A stretch of 64,000 bases of DNA from Deefgea rivuli DSM 18356. Its GTDB lineage: Bacteria; Pseudomonadota; Gammaproteobacteria; Burkholderiales; Chitinibacteraceae. Below are positions 54,324-63,326 of this stretch, one piece after another (position 1 is the stretch's first letter; each line of letters starts with the position of its first letter). The stretch is from NCBI RefSeq assembly GCF_000620145.1, contig NZ_KK211083.1, forward strand, positions 186,001 through 250,000. Reading direction: 5' to 3'. Under the pieces are notes generated by a model, which saw only the letters and a program-made list of their open reading frames with translations, was not told the DNA's origin and did not search any database. Position numbers and translations under genes: made by a program.

Positions 54324-55153
54324 TGGATCAGCCCGTACAGCATTCGGTTTTACTGCTTATTCCGCACTACAACAATCCTGAAGCCTTGGTGAAATCGCTG
54401 GTGAGCATCGGTCGTGATGAGCCGTGTGATGTGTTGGTCGTGGACGATGGTAGCGTGCGTGCGCCGATTGAGATGGCGGCTGCGAATGCAGCGTTCCGTG
54501 GCTGCGGCACTTTGCGCGTGTTGAATTTGCCGCAAAATAAAGGCATCGAAGGCGCGCTCAATGCAGGTTTAGCGTGGGCGAAATCGCGTGGCTACGAGTG
54601 GATCGCGCGGCTCGATTGTGGTGATGAGAATGTATCTGACCGTATCGCTCGTCAAATGGCGTTTCTAGAGCAATACCCTGATGTAGTATTGTTGGGCGGT
54701 GCGGCGAGTTTTGTCGATCAAAATGGCGTTGAGCAATTTGTGTTGCGGCACCCAACTGCGCAAGCGGATATTTTGCAGGCCATGAAGAAAAACTCGGCGT
54801 ATATCCATCCCAGCGTGATGTTTAAATTGTCAGCGGCCGATACAGTAGGGATGTATCCTTTGGACTTTCCAGCCGCCGAAGATTACGCGCTATTTTGGGC
54901 GATGGCGCGGCAATTCAAAGTCGCCAATCTGCCCGATGTATTGATTAAGTATGAACTTGATCCGAACGGTATTTCGCTGGGTAAGCGCAAAACGCAGCTC
55001 AAATCACGGCTGCTTGTACAGCGCAAATACTTCGATGGCAGCCCAGCGGCGATTGCTGGTATCGCATGCACACTGGCCTTGTTGGCAATGCCATATGAGT
55101 TGGCGTTTAAACTCAAAACAAAACTCCGTGGGAGCGGGCTTGCCCGCGAATAG
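54323..55153 (+). CDS. Family 2 glycosyltransferase (tandem paralogue 2), with REP-derived C-terminus
   Basis: The 276-residue paralogue of the gene at 53017 has LIPHYNNPEALVKSLVSI, VVDDGSVRAPIEMA, NKGIEGALNAGL, ARLDCGDENVSDRIARQ and AAEDYALFWAMA. Its D-x-D region reads CGD where the paralogue has CDD. ATG 54323 overlaps the GNAT stop (TGATG). The last nine residues, LRGSGLARE, and the stop come from the REP at 55128-55150, so the original end was replaced or extended when the REP arrived. Confidence 0.88.
   Translation: MDQPVQHSVLLLIPHYNNPEALVKSLVSIGRDEPCDVLVVDDGSVRAPIEMAAANAAFRGCGTLRVLNLPQNKGIEGALNAGLAWAKSRGYEWIARLDCGDENVSDRIARQMAFLEQYPDVVLLGGAASFVDQNGVEQFVLRHPTAQADILQAMKKNSAYIHPSVMFKLSAADTVGMYPLDFPAAEDYALFWAMARQFKVANLPDVLIKYELDPNGISLGKRKTQLKSRLLVQRKYFDGSPAAIAGIACTLALLAMPYELAFKLKTKLRGSGLARE
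55128..55150. repeat. REP upstream of RAYT
   Basis: GTGGGAGCGGG-CTTG-CCCGCGAA is a classic REP palindrome. It encodes the end of the glycosyltransferase and lies 6 nt before the RAYT start codon. Confidence 0.9.
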
Positions 55154-55155
55154 CG

Positions 55156-55611
55156 ATGCCAGCCCATTCCGCTGATTTGCGTAAAGGGCGAATGTCTGCA
55201 ATCGGGCAAGCGTATGTGATTACCAGTATCTGTTCGCAACGGCAGCCGTTTCTTAGCGATTTATATGCGGCGCGCTGTGTGGTGAATGGATTCAAATCTT
55301 GCGATGAATTGGGCTTGAGCCAAACCTTAGCTTTTGTAGTGATGCCGGATCATTTTCATTGGTTGTTGATTTTGCAAAAAGAGGGGCTTGATTCGCTTGT
55401 TAGGCGGTTAAAATCAAGCACCGCGATTGAGTTAAATCGAAACGCTGGCACAGTGGGACGAACGGTTTGGCAGACTAGTTTTCATGATCACGCGGTGCGC
55501 TATGACGAAGATGTGCAAGCGATTGCTCGGTATATCGTGGCGAATCCTGTTCGCGCTGGCTTGGTGCAGAAAGTGGGTAGTTACTCTTATTGGGATGCGT
55601 GTTGGCTATGA
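55156..55611 (+). mobile_element. REP-associated tyrosine transposase (RAYT), intact coding sequence
   Basis: The 151-residue Y1 transposase has the HUH metal site in VVMPDHFHWLL (H-F-H). It has RLKSSTAIELNRNAG, VWQTSFHDHAVRYDEDV, and the candidate catalytic Tyr in ARYIVANPVRAGL. The N-terminus (DLRKGRMSAIGQAYVITSI) and the end (YWDACWL) match Pseudomonas-type RAYTs. RAYTs are single-copy housekeeping-like enzymes that mobilise REP/REPIN sequences; the flanking REPs here are the expected partners. The frame is complete and looks functional. It has inserted into the polysaccharide cluster in the same direction as its genes. Confidence 0.93.
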
Positions 55612-55644
55612 ATTAATGCAAGAAGTTGTTAAGAAAAAGGCTTT

Positions 55645-55713
55645 TCGTGGGAGTGGGCTTGTCCACGAAAGCGATCTAATGAGCAGAGCATTCGCGGGCA
55701 AGCCCGCTCCCAC
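55645..55713. repeat. REPIN: two REPs in inverted orientation downstream of RAYT
   Basis: The first REP (about 55645-55669) is GTGGGAGTGGG-CTTG-TCCACGAA. The second (55691-55713) is TTCGCGGGCAAGCCCGCTCC then CAC, inverted, about 21 nt apart. Together with 55128 they bracket the RAYT. The second REP ends 10 nt before the next glycosyltransferase start. Confidence 0.9.
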
Positions 55714-55722
55714 AGGTGAACA

Positions 55723-56838
55723 ATGGCTTTAATTATCCACGTAGTCGAATCGTTTGGTGCGGGCACGCTGTCTATGGTGTCGGCGATGGCGAACCGCCAG
55801 TCGCAAGATGGGCATTCCGTCACTGTGATTCATTCGGTGCGTGAGGAAACGCCGGAAAATTGGCGCGCGCTGTTTGCGGAGGCCGTGCAGTGCATCCATT
55901 TGCCGATGCAGCGCGCGATCCATCCGCTGAATGATTTTCGCACTGGCCGCGCCTTGCTGAAATGGATTAAAGAACTGTCGCCCGATGTCGTGCATTTGCA
56001 TTCGAGTAAAGCTGGGGCAGTGGGGCGTTTGGTGAGCTTGGCTTGGGCGGGTAAATCGGACGGGCCGCGCTGGTTTTTTTCGCCGCATGGCTTGTCGTTT
56101 TTGCAGCGCGCTGAAGGTCGGCTCAAAAATAGCGTATTTTTAGCGATTGAAAAATTACTCGCTGGCGTGCCAGTGACGTTTATTGCGTGTTCACCATCTG
56201 AAGGCGAAGAAATCCGGTCACATTTATCCAGCAATGTCGTCGTCGTGAATAATGCGGTCGATTTAGCTGCGATTCCACCGGCATTGAGCTTGCCTGCGGC
56301 AGGGCGAAAATTGCGGATTGGCACGGTAGGTCGCGTGTGTTTAGCGCGTAATCCTGAGTTTTTCGCCGAAGTTGCCGTTAAAATGGCAGACGATAACCTC
56401 GAGTTTGTGTGGGTTGGCGGCGGTGATGAAAGCGGCGAAGCGGCATTGAAAGCTGCGAATGTTGTGGTGAGCGGCTGGTGTGATCGCAGCGTAGCGTTGG
56501 CGCAGCTGGCGACGCTGGATATTTATATTCAAACCAGCCGCTGGGAAGGTTTACCAGTGGCGGTGATTGAAGCCATGGCGGCAGGTTTGCCGGTGGTGGC
56601 GACCAATGTGGTGGGTAATCGAGATTTGGTGCAAGAAGGCGAGAATGGCTACTTGGCGCAAACGCCCGATGAGTTTGTGACGCACTTAAAAGCGCTGATT
56701 GATGACGCCGATTTGCGCGCCAAACTGGGTCAACAAGCGCGCGCGTTTGCGCGCGAGTTTTATTCACTCGATCAAATGATGACAACTTTGTATGCGGCGT
56801 ATGGCTTAAAGCCTGCTAGCGAGCTGGGCGAAAAATAA
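55723..56838 (+). CDS. Family 4 glycosyltransferase
   Basis: The 371-residue GT-B protein has VVESFGAGTLSMVSAMAN, DVVHLHSSKAGAVGRL, RIGTVGRVCLARNPEFFAEV, and the donor motif SRWEGLPVAVIEAMAAGLPVV. The latter resembles RfaB/PimB-type transferases. It lies directly after the REPIN, so its ribosome site region (CACAGGTGAACA) is partly REP-derived. Its TAA overlaps the next ATG (TAATG). Confidence 0.9.
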   Translation: MALIIHVVESFGAGTLSMVSAMANRQSQDGHSVTVIHSVREETPENWRALFAEAVQCIHLPMQRAIHPLNDFRTGRALLKWIKELSPDVVHLHSSKAGAVGRLVSLAWAGKSDGPRWFFSPHGLSFLQRAEGRLKNSVFLAIEKLLAGVPVTFIACSPSEGEEIRSHLSSNVVVVNNAVDLAAIPPALSLPAAGRKLRIGTVGRVCLARNPEFFAEVAVKMADDNLEFVWVGGGDESGEAALKAANVVVSGWCDRSVALAQLATLDIYIQTSRWEGLPVAVIEAMAAGLPVVATNVVGNRDLVQEGENGYLAQTPDEFVTHLKALIDDADLRAKLGQQARAFAREFYSLDQMMTTLYAAYGLKPASELGEK

Positions 56839-58298
56839 TGAAGCAAGAAAAACATTTACAAGCCGAGCGAGCCAAATCGTGGCTGGCTTTGGCTGATTTT
56901 TCAGCGCTGGCGCTGTCGTTCGGTATAGCGATGTTGCTGCTGTGGATTTTTCGCTATGACCGAATTTCGGCGAGTTTTGAGCTGTGGTGGGCTTGGGAAG
57001 GACGGCAACAGGGTTTGGCATTTTTGGGTTTGTCGCTGATTACGGTGATTAACTTTTGGTGGCGCGGGCATTACAGTTTGCGCCTGCCGTTTTGGGATGA
57101 ATTGCTCGAAGTGCTGCGCGCCCTGCTGCTGGCGGCATTGCTCAATGGCATGCTGGTGCTGCTGGGTAAATTTACCGTATCGCGTTTCTTGTGGCCGGTA
57201 TCCTGGGGTATGGCTTTGCTGCTGTTGCCGTATTTTCGCAGCATGATGCGCGACGTTCTGCTCAGAAAGCGCATTTGGCAATTGCCAACGGTGATTATTG
57301 GTGCCGGTGTGAATGCGGTTGAAGCGTATCGTGCGATGTATAGCGAGCGGCAATTGGGCTTTGAAGTGCAGGCGTTTTTGTCGGTCGATCAGGATGCGCC
57401 AGCCGAATTATTGATTAATGGCGATGTGTTGCCGGTGGTGCGTTTGCCGCGTGAAGAATTGTTGGCATGGTTGACCGCGAATGGTCGCCCACATGTGGTC
57501 ATTGCGGTGAATGAGGATGAATTGCGCCAATTGGAAAATCAGATTGAGCAGCTTTCCCTTCGATATAAAGACCTGCACATTATTCCGCCGATTGCGGGTT
57601 TACCGTTGTTTGGCGTCGTGCCGCATCACTTTTTCAGCCACGAAGTTTTGCTGCTGCGCGTACGTAATAATCTGCTGGTAAAACCACTGATTTTACTCAA
57701 GCGCGCTTTTGATTTGTTCGGTGCGATTTGCGGTCTGCTGGTGCTCAGCCCATTGCTGACTTACGTGATGTGGCGAATTAAACAGGAAGGCGGCCCGGGC
57801 GCGATTTTCTTTGGCCATGTTCGTGTCGGCATGAATGGCGTGCCGTTTAAGTGCTGGAAATTCAGAACCATGGTGCACAATTCGCAAGAGGTGCTTGATC
57901 ACTTGCTGGCGACTGACCCACAAGCGCGGGTTGAATGGGATACTGATTTCAAGCTTAAAAACGACCCACGTATTACCAAAATTGGCGCGTTTTTACGCAA
58001 GACCAGCCTCGATGAAATCCCGCAATTATGGAATGTGATTTGTGCTGAGATGTCGTTGGTAGGGCCACGACCCATTATTGATGCGGAGCTGGAACGCTAC
58101 GGCGATAAAGTCGATTTTTATCTGGAAGCGCGGCCGGGGCTTACGGGTTTGTGGCAGGTATCGGGTCGCAATGACACCAGTTATGCTGAGCGCGTAGCGC
58201 TGGATGCTTGGTATGTAAAGAATTGGAATTTATGGTACGACATTGCGATTGTCTGCAAAACGATTAAAACCGTGGTGAGCGGGCATGGTGCTTACTAA
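56838..58298 (+). CDS. Polyprenyl glycosylphosphotransferase (WbaP type)
   Basis: This enzyme starts glycan assembly by moving a sugar-1-phosphate to undecaprenyl phosphate. The 486-residue protein has an N-terminal domain with about four helices (about 15-130) and a Rossmann-like domain (about 145-260, VIIGAGVNAVEAYRAM). The catalytic C-domain has RAFDLFGAICGLLVLSPLL, FKCWKFRTMV, TSLDEIPQLWNV, SLVGPRP and RPGLTGLWQVSGRN. Galactose-1-phosphate is the usual WbaP substrate, but the sugar is not certain. Last plus-strand gene of the cluster. Confidence 0.92.
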   Translation: MKQEKHLQAERAKSWLALADFSALALSFGIAMLLLWIFRYDRISASFELWWAWEGRQQGLAFLGLSLITVINFWWRGHYSLRLPFWDELLEVLRALLLAALLNGMLVLLGKFTVSRFLWPVSWGMALLLLPYFRSMMRDVLLRKRIWQLPTVIIGAGVNAVEAYRAMYSERQLGFEVQAFLSVDQDAPAELLINGDVLPVVRLPREELLAWLTANGRPHVVIAVNEDELRQLENQIEQLSLRYKDLHIIPPIAGLPLFGVVPHHFFSHEVLLLRVRNNLLVKPLILLKRAFDLFGAICGLLVLSPLLTYVMWRIKQEGGPGAIFFGHVRVGMNGVPFKCWKFRTMVHNSQEVLDHLLATDPQARVEWDTDFKLKNDPRITKIGAFLRKTSLDEIPQLWNVICAEMSLVGPRPIIDAELERYGDKVDFYLEARPGLTGLWQVSGRNDTSYAERVALDAWYVKNWNLWYDIAIVCKTIKTVVSGHGAY

Positions 58299-58304
58299 CG
58301 CGGA

Positions 58305-58814
58305 TTAAAATTTGAATTGGTAAGCGGCGATAATGATTTCGCAGCCGGGATTTTGTTCGGCAAGGCCAGCGTTGGACCAGTGATAAACATTGAGGCGCAA
58401 GCTGTGATGGTCTTGCCAGTGGTATTGCACGCCGATGCTGGTTTCAAAGTTGAAATCGCTGCCTAGATCGTGTTCTGTCGTGATGTTGCGGTCGTTAAGC
58501 ACTACGCCGCCCCAAGCGAATTCGATTTTCCAGCGCTCGTTCACGCTGTATTGCGCGCCGACTCCAGCGCCGACAGCAAAATGGCTACCATCATCGTTAT
58601 GCCAAGCATTGCCGTTGGCTTGCCAGTAGCCGTGTAGATTGTCGCTGATGGCTGTAAGCCATTCGTCGGGTATCGGCGTGCGGCCTTCAATACGTAGCAG
58701 TGCGCCACCGCTGCTGGGGCGAGCGATTGCGCCTAGGCCGAGGGCGATTTCTGCGGCATTAGCTATGCTGGCGCTGCAGGCGAGGAACAAAAATGTGCTG
58801 TAGATGAGTTTCAT
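58305..58814 (-). CDS. PagL-like lipid A 3-O-deacylase (acyloxyacyl hydrolase)
   Basis: PagL is an outer-membrane beta-barrel that removes the 3-O acyl chain of lipid A. The 169-residue protein has a signal peptide (LIYSTFLFLACSASIANA) and a small barrel. It carries the catalytic His-Ser-Glu signature: NVYHWSNAGLAEQNPGCEI has the H, S and E at PagL spacing. The start MKLIYSTF (58814) is chosen; longer frames are not signal-like. It is convergent to wbaP with 6 nt between stops. It would tune lipopolysaccharide, but needs lipid A with a 3-O chain. Confidence 0.85.
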   Translation of the reverse strand: MKLIYSTFLFLACSASIANAAEIALGLGAIARPSSGGALLRIEGRTPIPDEWLTAISDNLHGYWQANGNAWHNDDGSHFAVGAGVGAQYSVNERWKIEFAWGGVVLNDRNITTEHDLGSDFNFETSIGVQYHWQDHHSLRLNVYHWSNAGLAEQNPGCEIIIAAYQFKF

Positions 58815-58996
58815 GGCGGCTCTCATGCAAGTGGATGAGGCGTTAAGTAAAAATGGCCTTGTTGAGCATCGTGTTTTTGATTGCCTGCTCTCAAACGTTG
58901 GCATGGACACTGAGTACTTATCTTCAATCTAGTGAGCGAATGCCGCAGACGCCAAAGATTGAAGATTAAAAATAAATACCAAACCTTGCTCATGAT

Positions 58997-59047
58997 AGGT
59001 ATATGGTTGTATCGCTTATAATAAATAATGTTCTTACCAATACCCGT
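58997..59047. repeat. 51-nt palindromic element, copy J
   Basis: It begins AGGTATATGGTTGTATCGC, has loop TTATAATAAATAATG, and ends TTCTTACCAATACCCGT. It lies 22 nt upstream of argA, so it is likely in its 5' untranslated region. Confidence 0.72.
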
Positions 59048-59069
59048 GCAGGGTATTTGAGAGGCTCAG

Positions 59070-60380
59070 ATGCAAGATTTTGTTCAATGGTTCCGCCAAG
59101 CTGCGCCGTATATTCATGCCTTTCGTGGCCGTACTTTCGTGATTGCACTCGGTGGCGAAGTGGTGCGTGATGGTAAGTTTGCGACGCTGACGCACGACAT
59201 TAATTTGCTGACCAGCTTGGGTGTGCGGCTGATTGTGGTACACGGCGCGCGGCCTCAAATTGAGGCACGGATTGCCGAGCGTGGTATTGAAGGGCGCTAC
59301 CTGAATGGGATTCGCGTCACCGACTTGCCGACACTGGAATGCGTGATTCAAGCGGCGGGGCATGTGCGCGTTGAGATTGAATCGTGGCTGTCGATGGGTT
59401 TGCCAAATTCTCCGATGGCGAATGCCGATATTCGCGTTTCGGCAGGTAATTTTATTACCGCGCAGCCGATGGGCGTGCGCGATGGCGTCGATCTGCAATA
59501 CACCGGCGAAGTGCGCAAAGTCGATACGACGGCGATTAATTACCGCATGGATGATGGCGAGCTGGTGTTGATCTCGACGATTGGCTATTCGCCAACCGGT
59601 GAAATTTTTAATCTGACTTTGGAAGACGTGGCGACGACGACGGCTACAGCGCTCAAAGCCGATAAATTACTGTTTTTGTTTGGCCAATCGGGCGTCGTTA
59701 ACGATGCTGGCGAGTTGCAAACCGAGCTGACGGCATCGGAAGCTGAGCAGTTTTTGGCAGCGCATCCCGATGCCAACGATGATGTGTCACTTTACTTGCC
59801 CTGTGCGGTGCGTGCGGTGCGTAATGGCGTACAGCGGGCGCATTTGATTAGTAATAATGTCGACGGTAGCTTGTTGATGGAGCTATTTACGCATGATGGT
59901 ATCGGCACGATGGTGTCGCGCGAGCCGCTCGAAACCTTGCGCCAAGCAACGATTGACGACATTGGCCGAATGTTGGCGCTGATTGAGCCGCTGGAAGATC
60001 AAGGCGTACTGGTGAAACGTGGCCGTGAATTGTTAGAGCGCGAAGTGCATCGTTATTCGGTGCTGGAGCATGATGGTAAAACCATCGGTATTGTCGCGAT
60101 TCATCCGTTCCCGAATAGTAAAATGGCTGAATTAGCGTGCTTGGTGATTCATCCCGATTATCGCGATGAAGATCGTGGTGCTGATTTGTTGCGCCACGTC
60201 GAGCAACAAGCGCGTGGTTTGGGCATCGAAAAACTCTTCGCACTGACGACGCGAACCAGCCATTGGTTTGTCGAACGCGGTTTTAAGCAAGCGTCGGTTG
60301 AGGATTTGCCGATGGAGAAAAAAGAGCTGTATAACTATCAGCGGCGCTCTAAAGTATTTATTAAGCTATTGCAGCGTTAA
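59070..60380 (+). CDS. argA: N-acetylglutamate synthase
   Basis: ArgA acetylates glutamate, the first step of arginine synthesis. The 436-residue classical fusion has an amino-acid-kinase domain (about 1-285; VIALGGEVVRDGKFATLTHDINLLTSLG, VVHGARPQIEARI) that carries arginine feedback. A GNAT domain follows (about 290-436; MAELACLVIHPDYRDEDRGADLLRH with the acetyl-CoA loop). The ribosome site GAGAGGCTC precedes the ATG. Stands alone. Confidence 0.95.
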   Translation: MQDFVQWFRQAAPYIHAFRGRTFVIALGGEVVRDGKFATLTHDINLLTSLGVRLIVVHGARPQIEARIAERGIEGRYLNGIRVTDLPTLECVIQAAGHVRVEIESWLSMGLPNSPMANADIRVSAGNFITAQPMGVRDGVDLQYTGEVRKVDTTAINYRMDDGELVLISTIGYSPTGEIFNLTLEDVATTTATALKADKLLFLFGQSGVVNDAGELQTELTASEAEQFLAAHPDANDDVSLYLPCAVRAVRNGVQRAHLISNNVDGSLLMELFTHDGIGTMVSREPLETLRQATIDDIGRMLALIEPLEDQGVLVKRGRELLEREVHRYSVLEHDGKTIGIVAIHPFPNSKMAELACLVIHPDYRDEDRGADLLRHVEQQARGLGIEKLFALTTRTSHWFVERGFKQASVEDLPMEKKELYNYQRRSKVFIKLLQR

Positions 60381-60464
60381 TAGATCTGGGTGGCGGTGTC
60401 GCGTTTAATGCGACAGCCCGTGTGTTTTTCTAATGCTGGATTTTAAGAGATAGTAAGCTCTGTC

Positions 60465-63278
60465 ATGTCCTTATTTTCCTTCTCCCCTCGTTCGCGTTTT
60501 ATTGCGATCAGCGTTGCGCTGCAAGTGCTGCTGCTGGCTGCTTTGGCTTTTAATGCGCATCGCATTTGGGCTGAAATGGCGCAGCAGGAAACCGAGCTGC
60601 ACGTTCAGGCTTTGTCTCGGCTACTTAAATCCTCTTTTATGCCCGCCATGGTGGCCGGCAATCGCGTTAAAGCGGCTGATTTGCTCGATAGCTTGCAGGC
60701 GGCCGATGGTATTGATTATCTGGTGCTGCTCGACGCGCATCAGCAAGTGATTGCCGCACGCGGTTGGGATGTTTCAAAAAAATTACCTCCAAGTGATGTG
60801 AGTTTTGAATCCGCTATGGCGGCAGGTCGCGTGATGCATGCGCGTACGCCGTTGGAGTTTGGCGGTGAGCAATTGGGTGAGTTGCGTTTTGGCGTGTCAG
60901 CAGATGTGTTACGGAGCGGGTTTGAGCGCTTGATTTGGCAAAATGGCCTTATTTTACTGGCCGGATTTTTGCTTTCAGCGGCCTTGTTAATCTATGCCGG
61001 ATTGTGGATTTCTCGACATTTATATCGTGTGATTGAAGCCACCGAAACGTCCTTGACCGGCTATTTTGAACCGATTGAGGTTCCGGCTGGTTCAGACGAA
61101 ATCGCTAAAATTTCGCGGCGTTTTAATGAGATGGCCAGAACGATTAAATCGTATATTTTGGCACTCAATCAGAGTGAGGCAAAATATCAGGCGATTGCCG
61201 ACTCATCTAATAGCGCCGAGCTGTGGCTTAATCCAGAAGGGCGGCTGGTTTGGGCGAATGCGTCCGTCGTGCGTGTGACGGGCTATTCGGTCAATGAATG
61301 TCTGCTGCTGCCCGATTTTCCATTAACGATTGCCACGCCCGAAGAGCGTTTGCGCGTTGAAGAAACTTTTCGCATTGCATTACAGCAGCAATCGTCCGAG
61401 CAAGATTACGAATTTCGTGCGATGCGCCGTGACGGCAGCCTATTTTGGGCCGCGGCGAGCTGGCAGCCCATGCTTGATGTGAATCACAGCTATCAAGGTT
61501 TGCGGCTGAGCATTCGCGATAATTCCGAAATTAAAGACGAGCGTTTGGCATTGCGTAAATCGGTGATTGAATTGCGCCAAATTCAATCCTTGGGCCAAAG
61601 CTATTTACAGCACGCTGAATCCGAGCGAGCGCGCATGCTGGCTTTGTTGGCAGCGATGCGATTTGGGGTGTTGTTTGTTGATAATGACAATCGGATTGTG
61701 TTTTTTAACCCCGCATTTTGCGAAATGTGGGGTTTGTCTTCGCAGAAAATGATGATTGGTCGCCCGATTGGGCAGATTTTGCAGTTGGCGGATAATCGCC
61801 CAGCGAAAGGCGATGTGCTGTCGTATTACTTGGAAGAATTGGCGTCGCTGGAAGAGCGCGTTGATTTTGGTGAAGTGACGCTGAATGACAATCGCGTTAT
61901 TTTGCAAAGCTGCTATCGCGTGACCGACCCGCAAGGCGAAACCAATGGCCGTATGTGGGTTTACGAAGATGTGACGCAGCAACGGCAGATTGCCGAGCGC
62001 ATGGTGAGTTTGGCCGAGCGCGATGCGTTGACGGGCTTATTTAACCGCCATCGTTTCCAGCAAGAACTCAATCGCATGGTGTCTGAAGCGGATCGTCGGC
62101 AAACGACGATGGCTTTGGTGTTTTTTGATTTGGATGAGTTTAAGTTGGTCAACGATAGTTTTGGCCATACCGTCGGCGATGAATTACTCAAAAGCATCGC
62201 GCGTGAGATCAGCAAGCAAGTGCGCTTACATGAAGTGTTTGCCCGCTTGGGCGGCGATGAGTTTGCGGTACTGCTGCCTGAATGCGATGAGTTTGAAGTT
62301 AGTAAACTCGCTGATCGGATTGTGCAAACCGTGATGCAAACGCAGTTTGTTGCGGGTAATCATTTAATGCGGCCTTCGACCTCGGTGGGTGTCGCGATTT
62401 ATCCCTTGCACGCCAATTCGCCGGATCAATTGGTCGCCCATGCCGATACGGCGATGTATCAGGCCAAAGCGGCCGGCAAAGGCACGTGGCGCGTGTACCG
62501 CCCTGATTCGGATCATTCGCGCAGCGAGTTGAATCGCCTGTCGTGGAAAGAGCGGATTGTTGATGCGCTGGAGAATGATGGTTTCGAGCTGCATTACCAA
62601 GGGATTTACCACACGACAGATCGCAGCCTCGCGCATTTAGAAGCGCTGGTTCGGATGAAAGATGCGGATAGTCCGGGCGGCATTATTATGCCGGGGCAGT
62701 TTATTCCGCATGCCGAAAAAACGGGCAAAATCGTCGATCTGGATCGCTGGGTGATTAAAGAAGTGATTCGCTTGCTTGCTCATTACCCTGATTGCCCATC
62801 GATTGCAGTCAATGTTTCGGGGCGCTCGTTTGATGAGCCTGAGTTGCCGCTGTATATCGCCAGCCTGCTGGAGCACTACAAAGTGAATCCAAAACGGCTA
62901 TTGGTCGAGTTGACTGAAACCTCGGCGGTGTCAGATTTATCCGATGCACAGCGCTTTATTGATGCATTGCGCTCAACGGGTTGCGTGGTGTGTTTGGATG
63001 ACTTTGGCGTGGGTTTTGCGTCGTTTGCTTATTTGAAACAGCTCAAAGCCGATGTATTGAAAATCGACGGCCTGTTTATTCGCGATTTGCCGAATGATAG
63101 AGACAGCCAGATTTTCGTGCGCGGCATGGTCAGTATCGCGCACGATATGGGCAAAACGACGATTGCCGAGTTTGTCGAAAGTGAAACGATTTTTAATATG
63201 CTGGTTGAATTTGGTGTGGATCAAGTGCAAGGTTATTGGCTAGATAAACCGCAAAAAGATCACCCAGGATTAAAGTAG
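60465..63278 (+). CDS. Membrane sensor with HAMP, PAS, GGDEF and EAL domains (c-di-GMP turnover)
   Basis: The 937-residue protein has two N-terminal helices (about 13-30 and 159-182) around a periplasmic sensor. A HAMP-like linker follows (to about 232), then a PAS domain (about 240-365), and a second PAS-like domain (about 395-505). The GGDEF domain (RLGGDEFAVLLPE, about 590-602) is intact, with a degenerate I-site (RLHE for RxxD). The EAL domain is also complete: EALVR, VNVSGRS, LTETSAVSDL, CLDDFGVGFASF, KIDGLFIRDL and GVDQVQGYW. It can be a cyclase, a phosphodiesterase, or switch between both. Its stop codon is shared with a 51-nt repeat. It could control MshE through c-di-GMP. Confidence 0.93.
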   Translation: MSLFSFSPRSRFIAISVALQVLLLAALAFNAHRIWAEMAQQETELHVQALSRLLKSSFMPAMVAGNRVKAADLLDSLQAADGIDYLVLLDAHQQVIAARGWDVSKKLPPSDVSFESAMAAGRVMHARTPLEFGGEQLGELRFGVSADVLRSGFERLIWQNGLILLAGFLLSAALLIYAGLWISRHLYRVIEATETSLTGYFEPIEVPAGSDEIAKISRRFNEMARTIKSYILALNQSEAKYQAIADSSNSAELWLNPEGRLVWANASVVRVTGYSVNECLLLPDFPLTIATPEERLRVEETFRIALQQQSSEQDYEFRAMRRDGSLFWAAASWQPMLDVNHSYQGLRLSIRDNSEIKDERLALRKSVIELRQIQSLGQSYLQHAESERARMLALLAAMRFGVLFVDNDNRIVFFNPAFCEMWGLSSQKMMIGRPIGQILQLADNRPAKGDVLSYYLEELASLEERVDFGEVTLNDNRVILQSCYRVTDPQGETNGRMWVYEDVTQQRQIAERMVSLAERDALTGLFNRHRFQQELNRMVSEADRRQTTMALVFFDLDEFKLVNDSFGHTVGDELLKSIAREISKQVRLHEVFARLGGDEFAVLLPECDEFEVSKLADRIVQTVMQTQFVAGNHLMRPSTSVGVAIYPLHANSPDQLVAHADTAMYQAKAAGKGTWRVYRPDSDHSRSELNRLSWKERIVDALENDGFELHYQGIYHTTDRSLAHLEALVRMKDADSPGGIIMPGQFIPHAEKTGKIVDLDRWVIKEVIRLLAHYPDCPSIAVNVSGRSFDEPELPLYIASLLEHYKVNPKRLLVELTETSAVSDLSDAQRFIDALRSTGCVVCLDDFGVGFASFAYLKQLKADVLKIDGLFIRDLPNDRDSQIFVRGMVSIAHDMGKTTIAEFVESETIFNMLVEFGVDQVQGYWLDKPQKDHPGLK

Positions 63279-63326
63279 TATTGCCACCTAAGTATTGTTT
63301 AGTAATCCATAGATGGCAATACCCTA
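63276..63326. repeat. 51-nt palindromic element, copy K, spanning stop to stop
   Basis: It begins with the TAG stop of the GGDEF-EAL gene (63276-63278) and ends with the TAG stop of the convergent rlpA gene (63326-63324). TAGTATTGCCACCTA pairs with TAGATGGCAATACCCTA. Its length is exactly that of the family. Confidence 0.82.
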
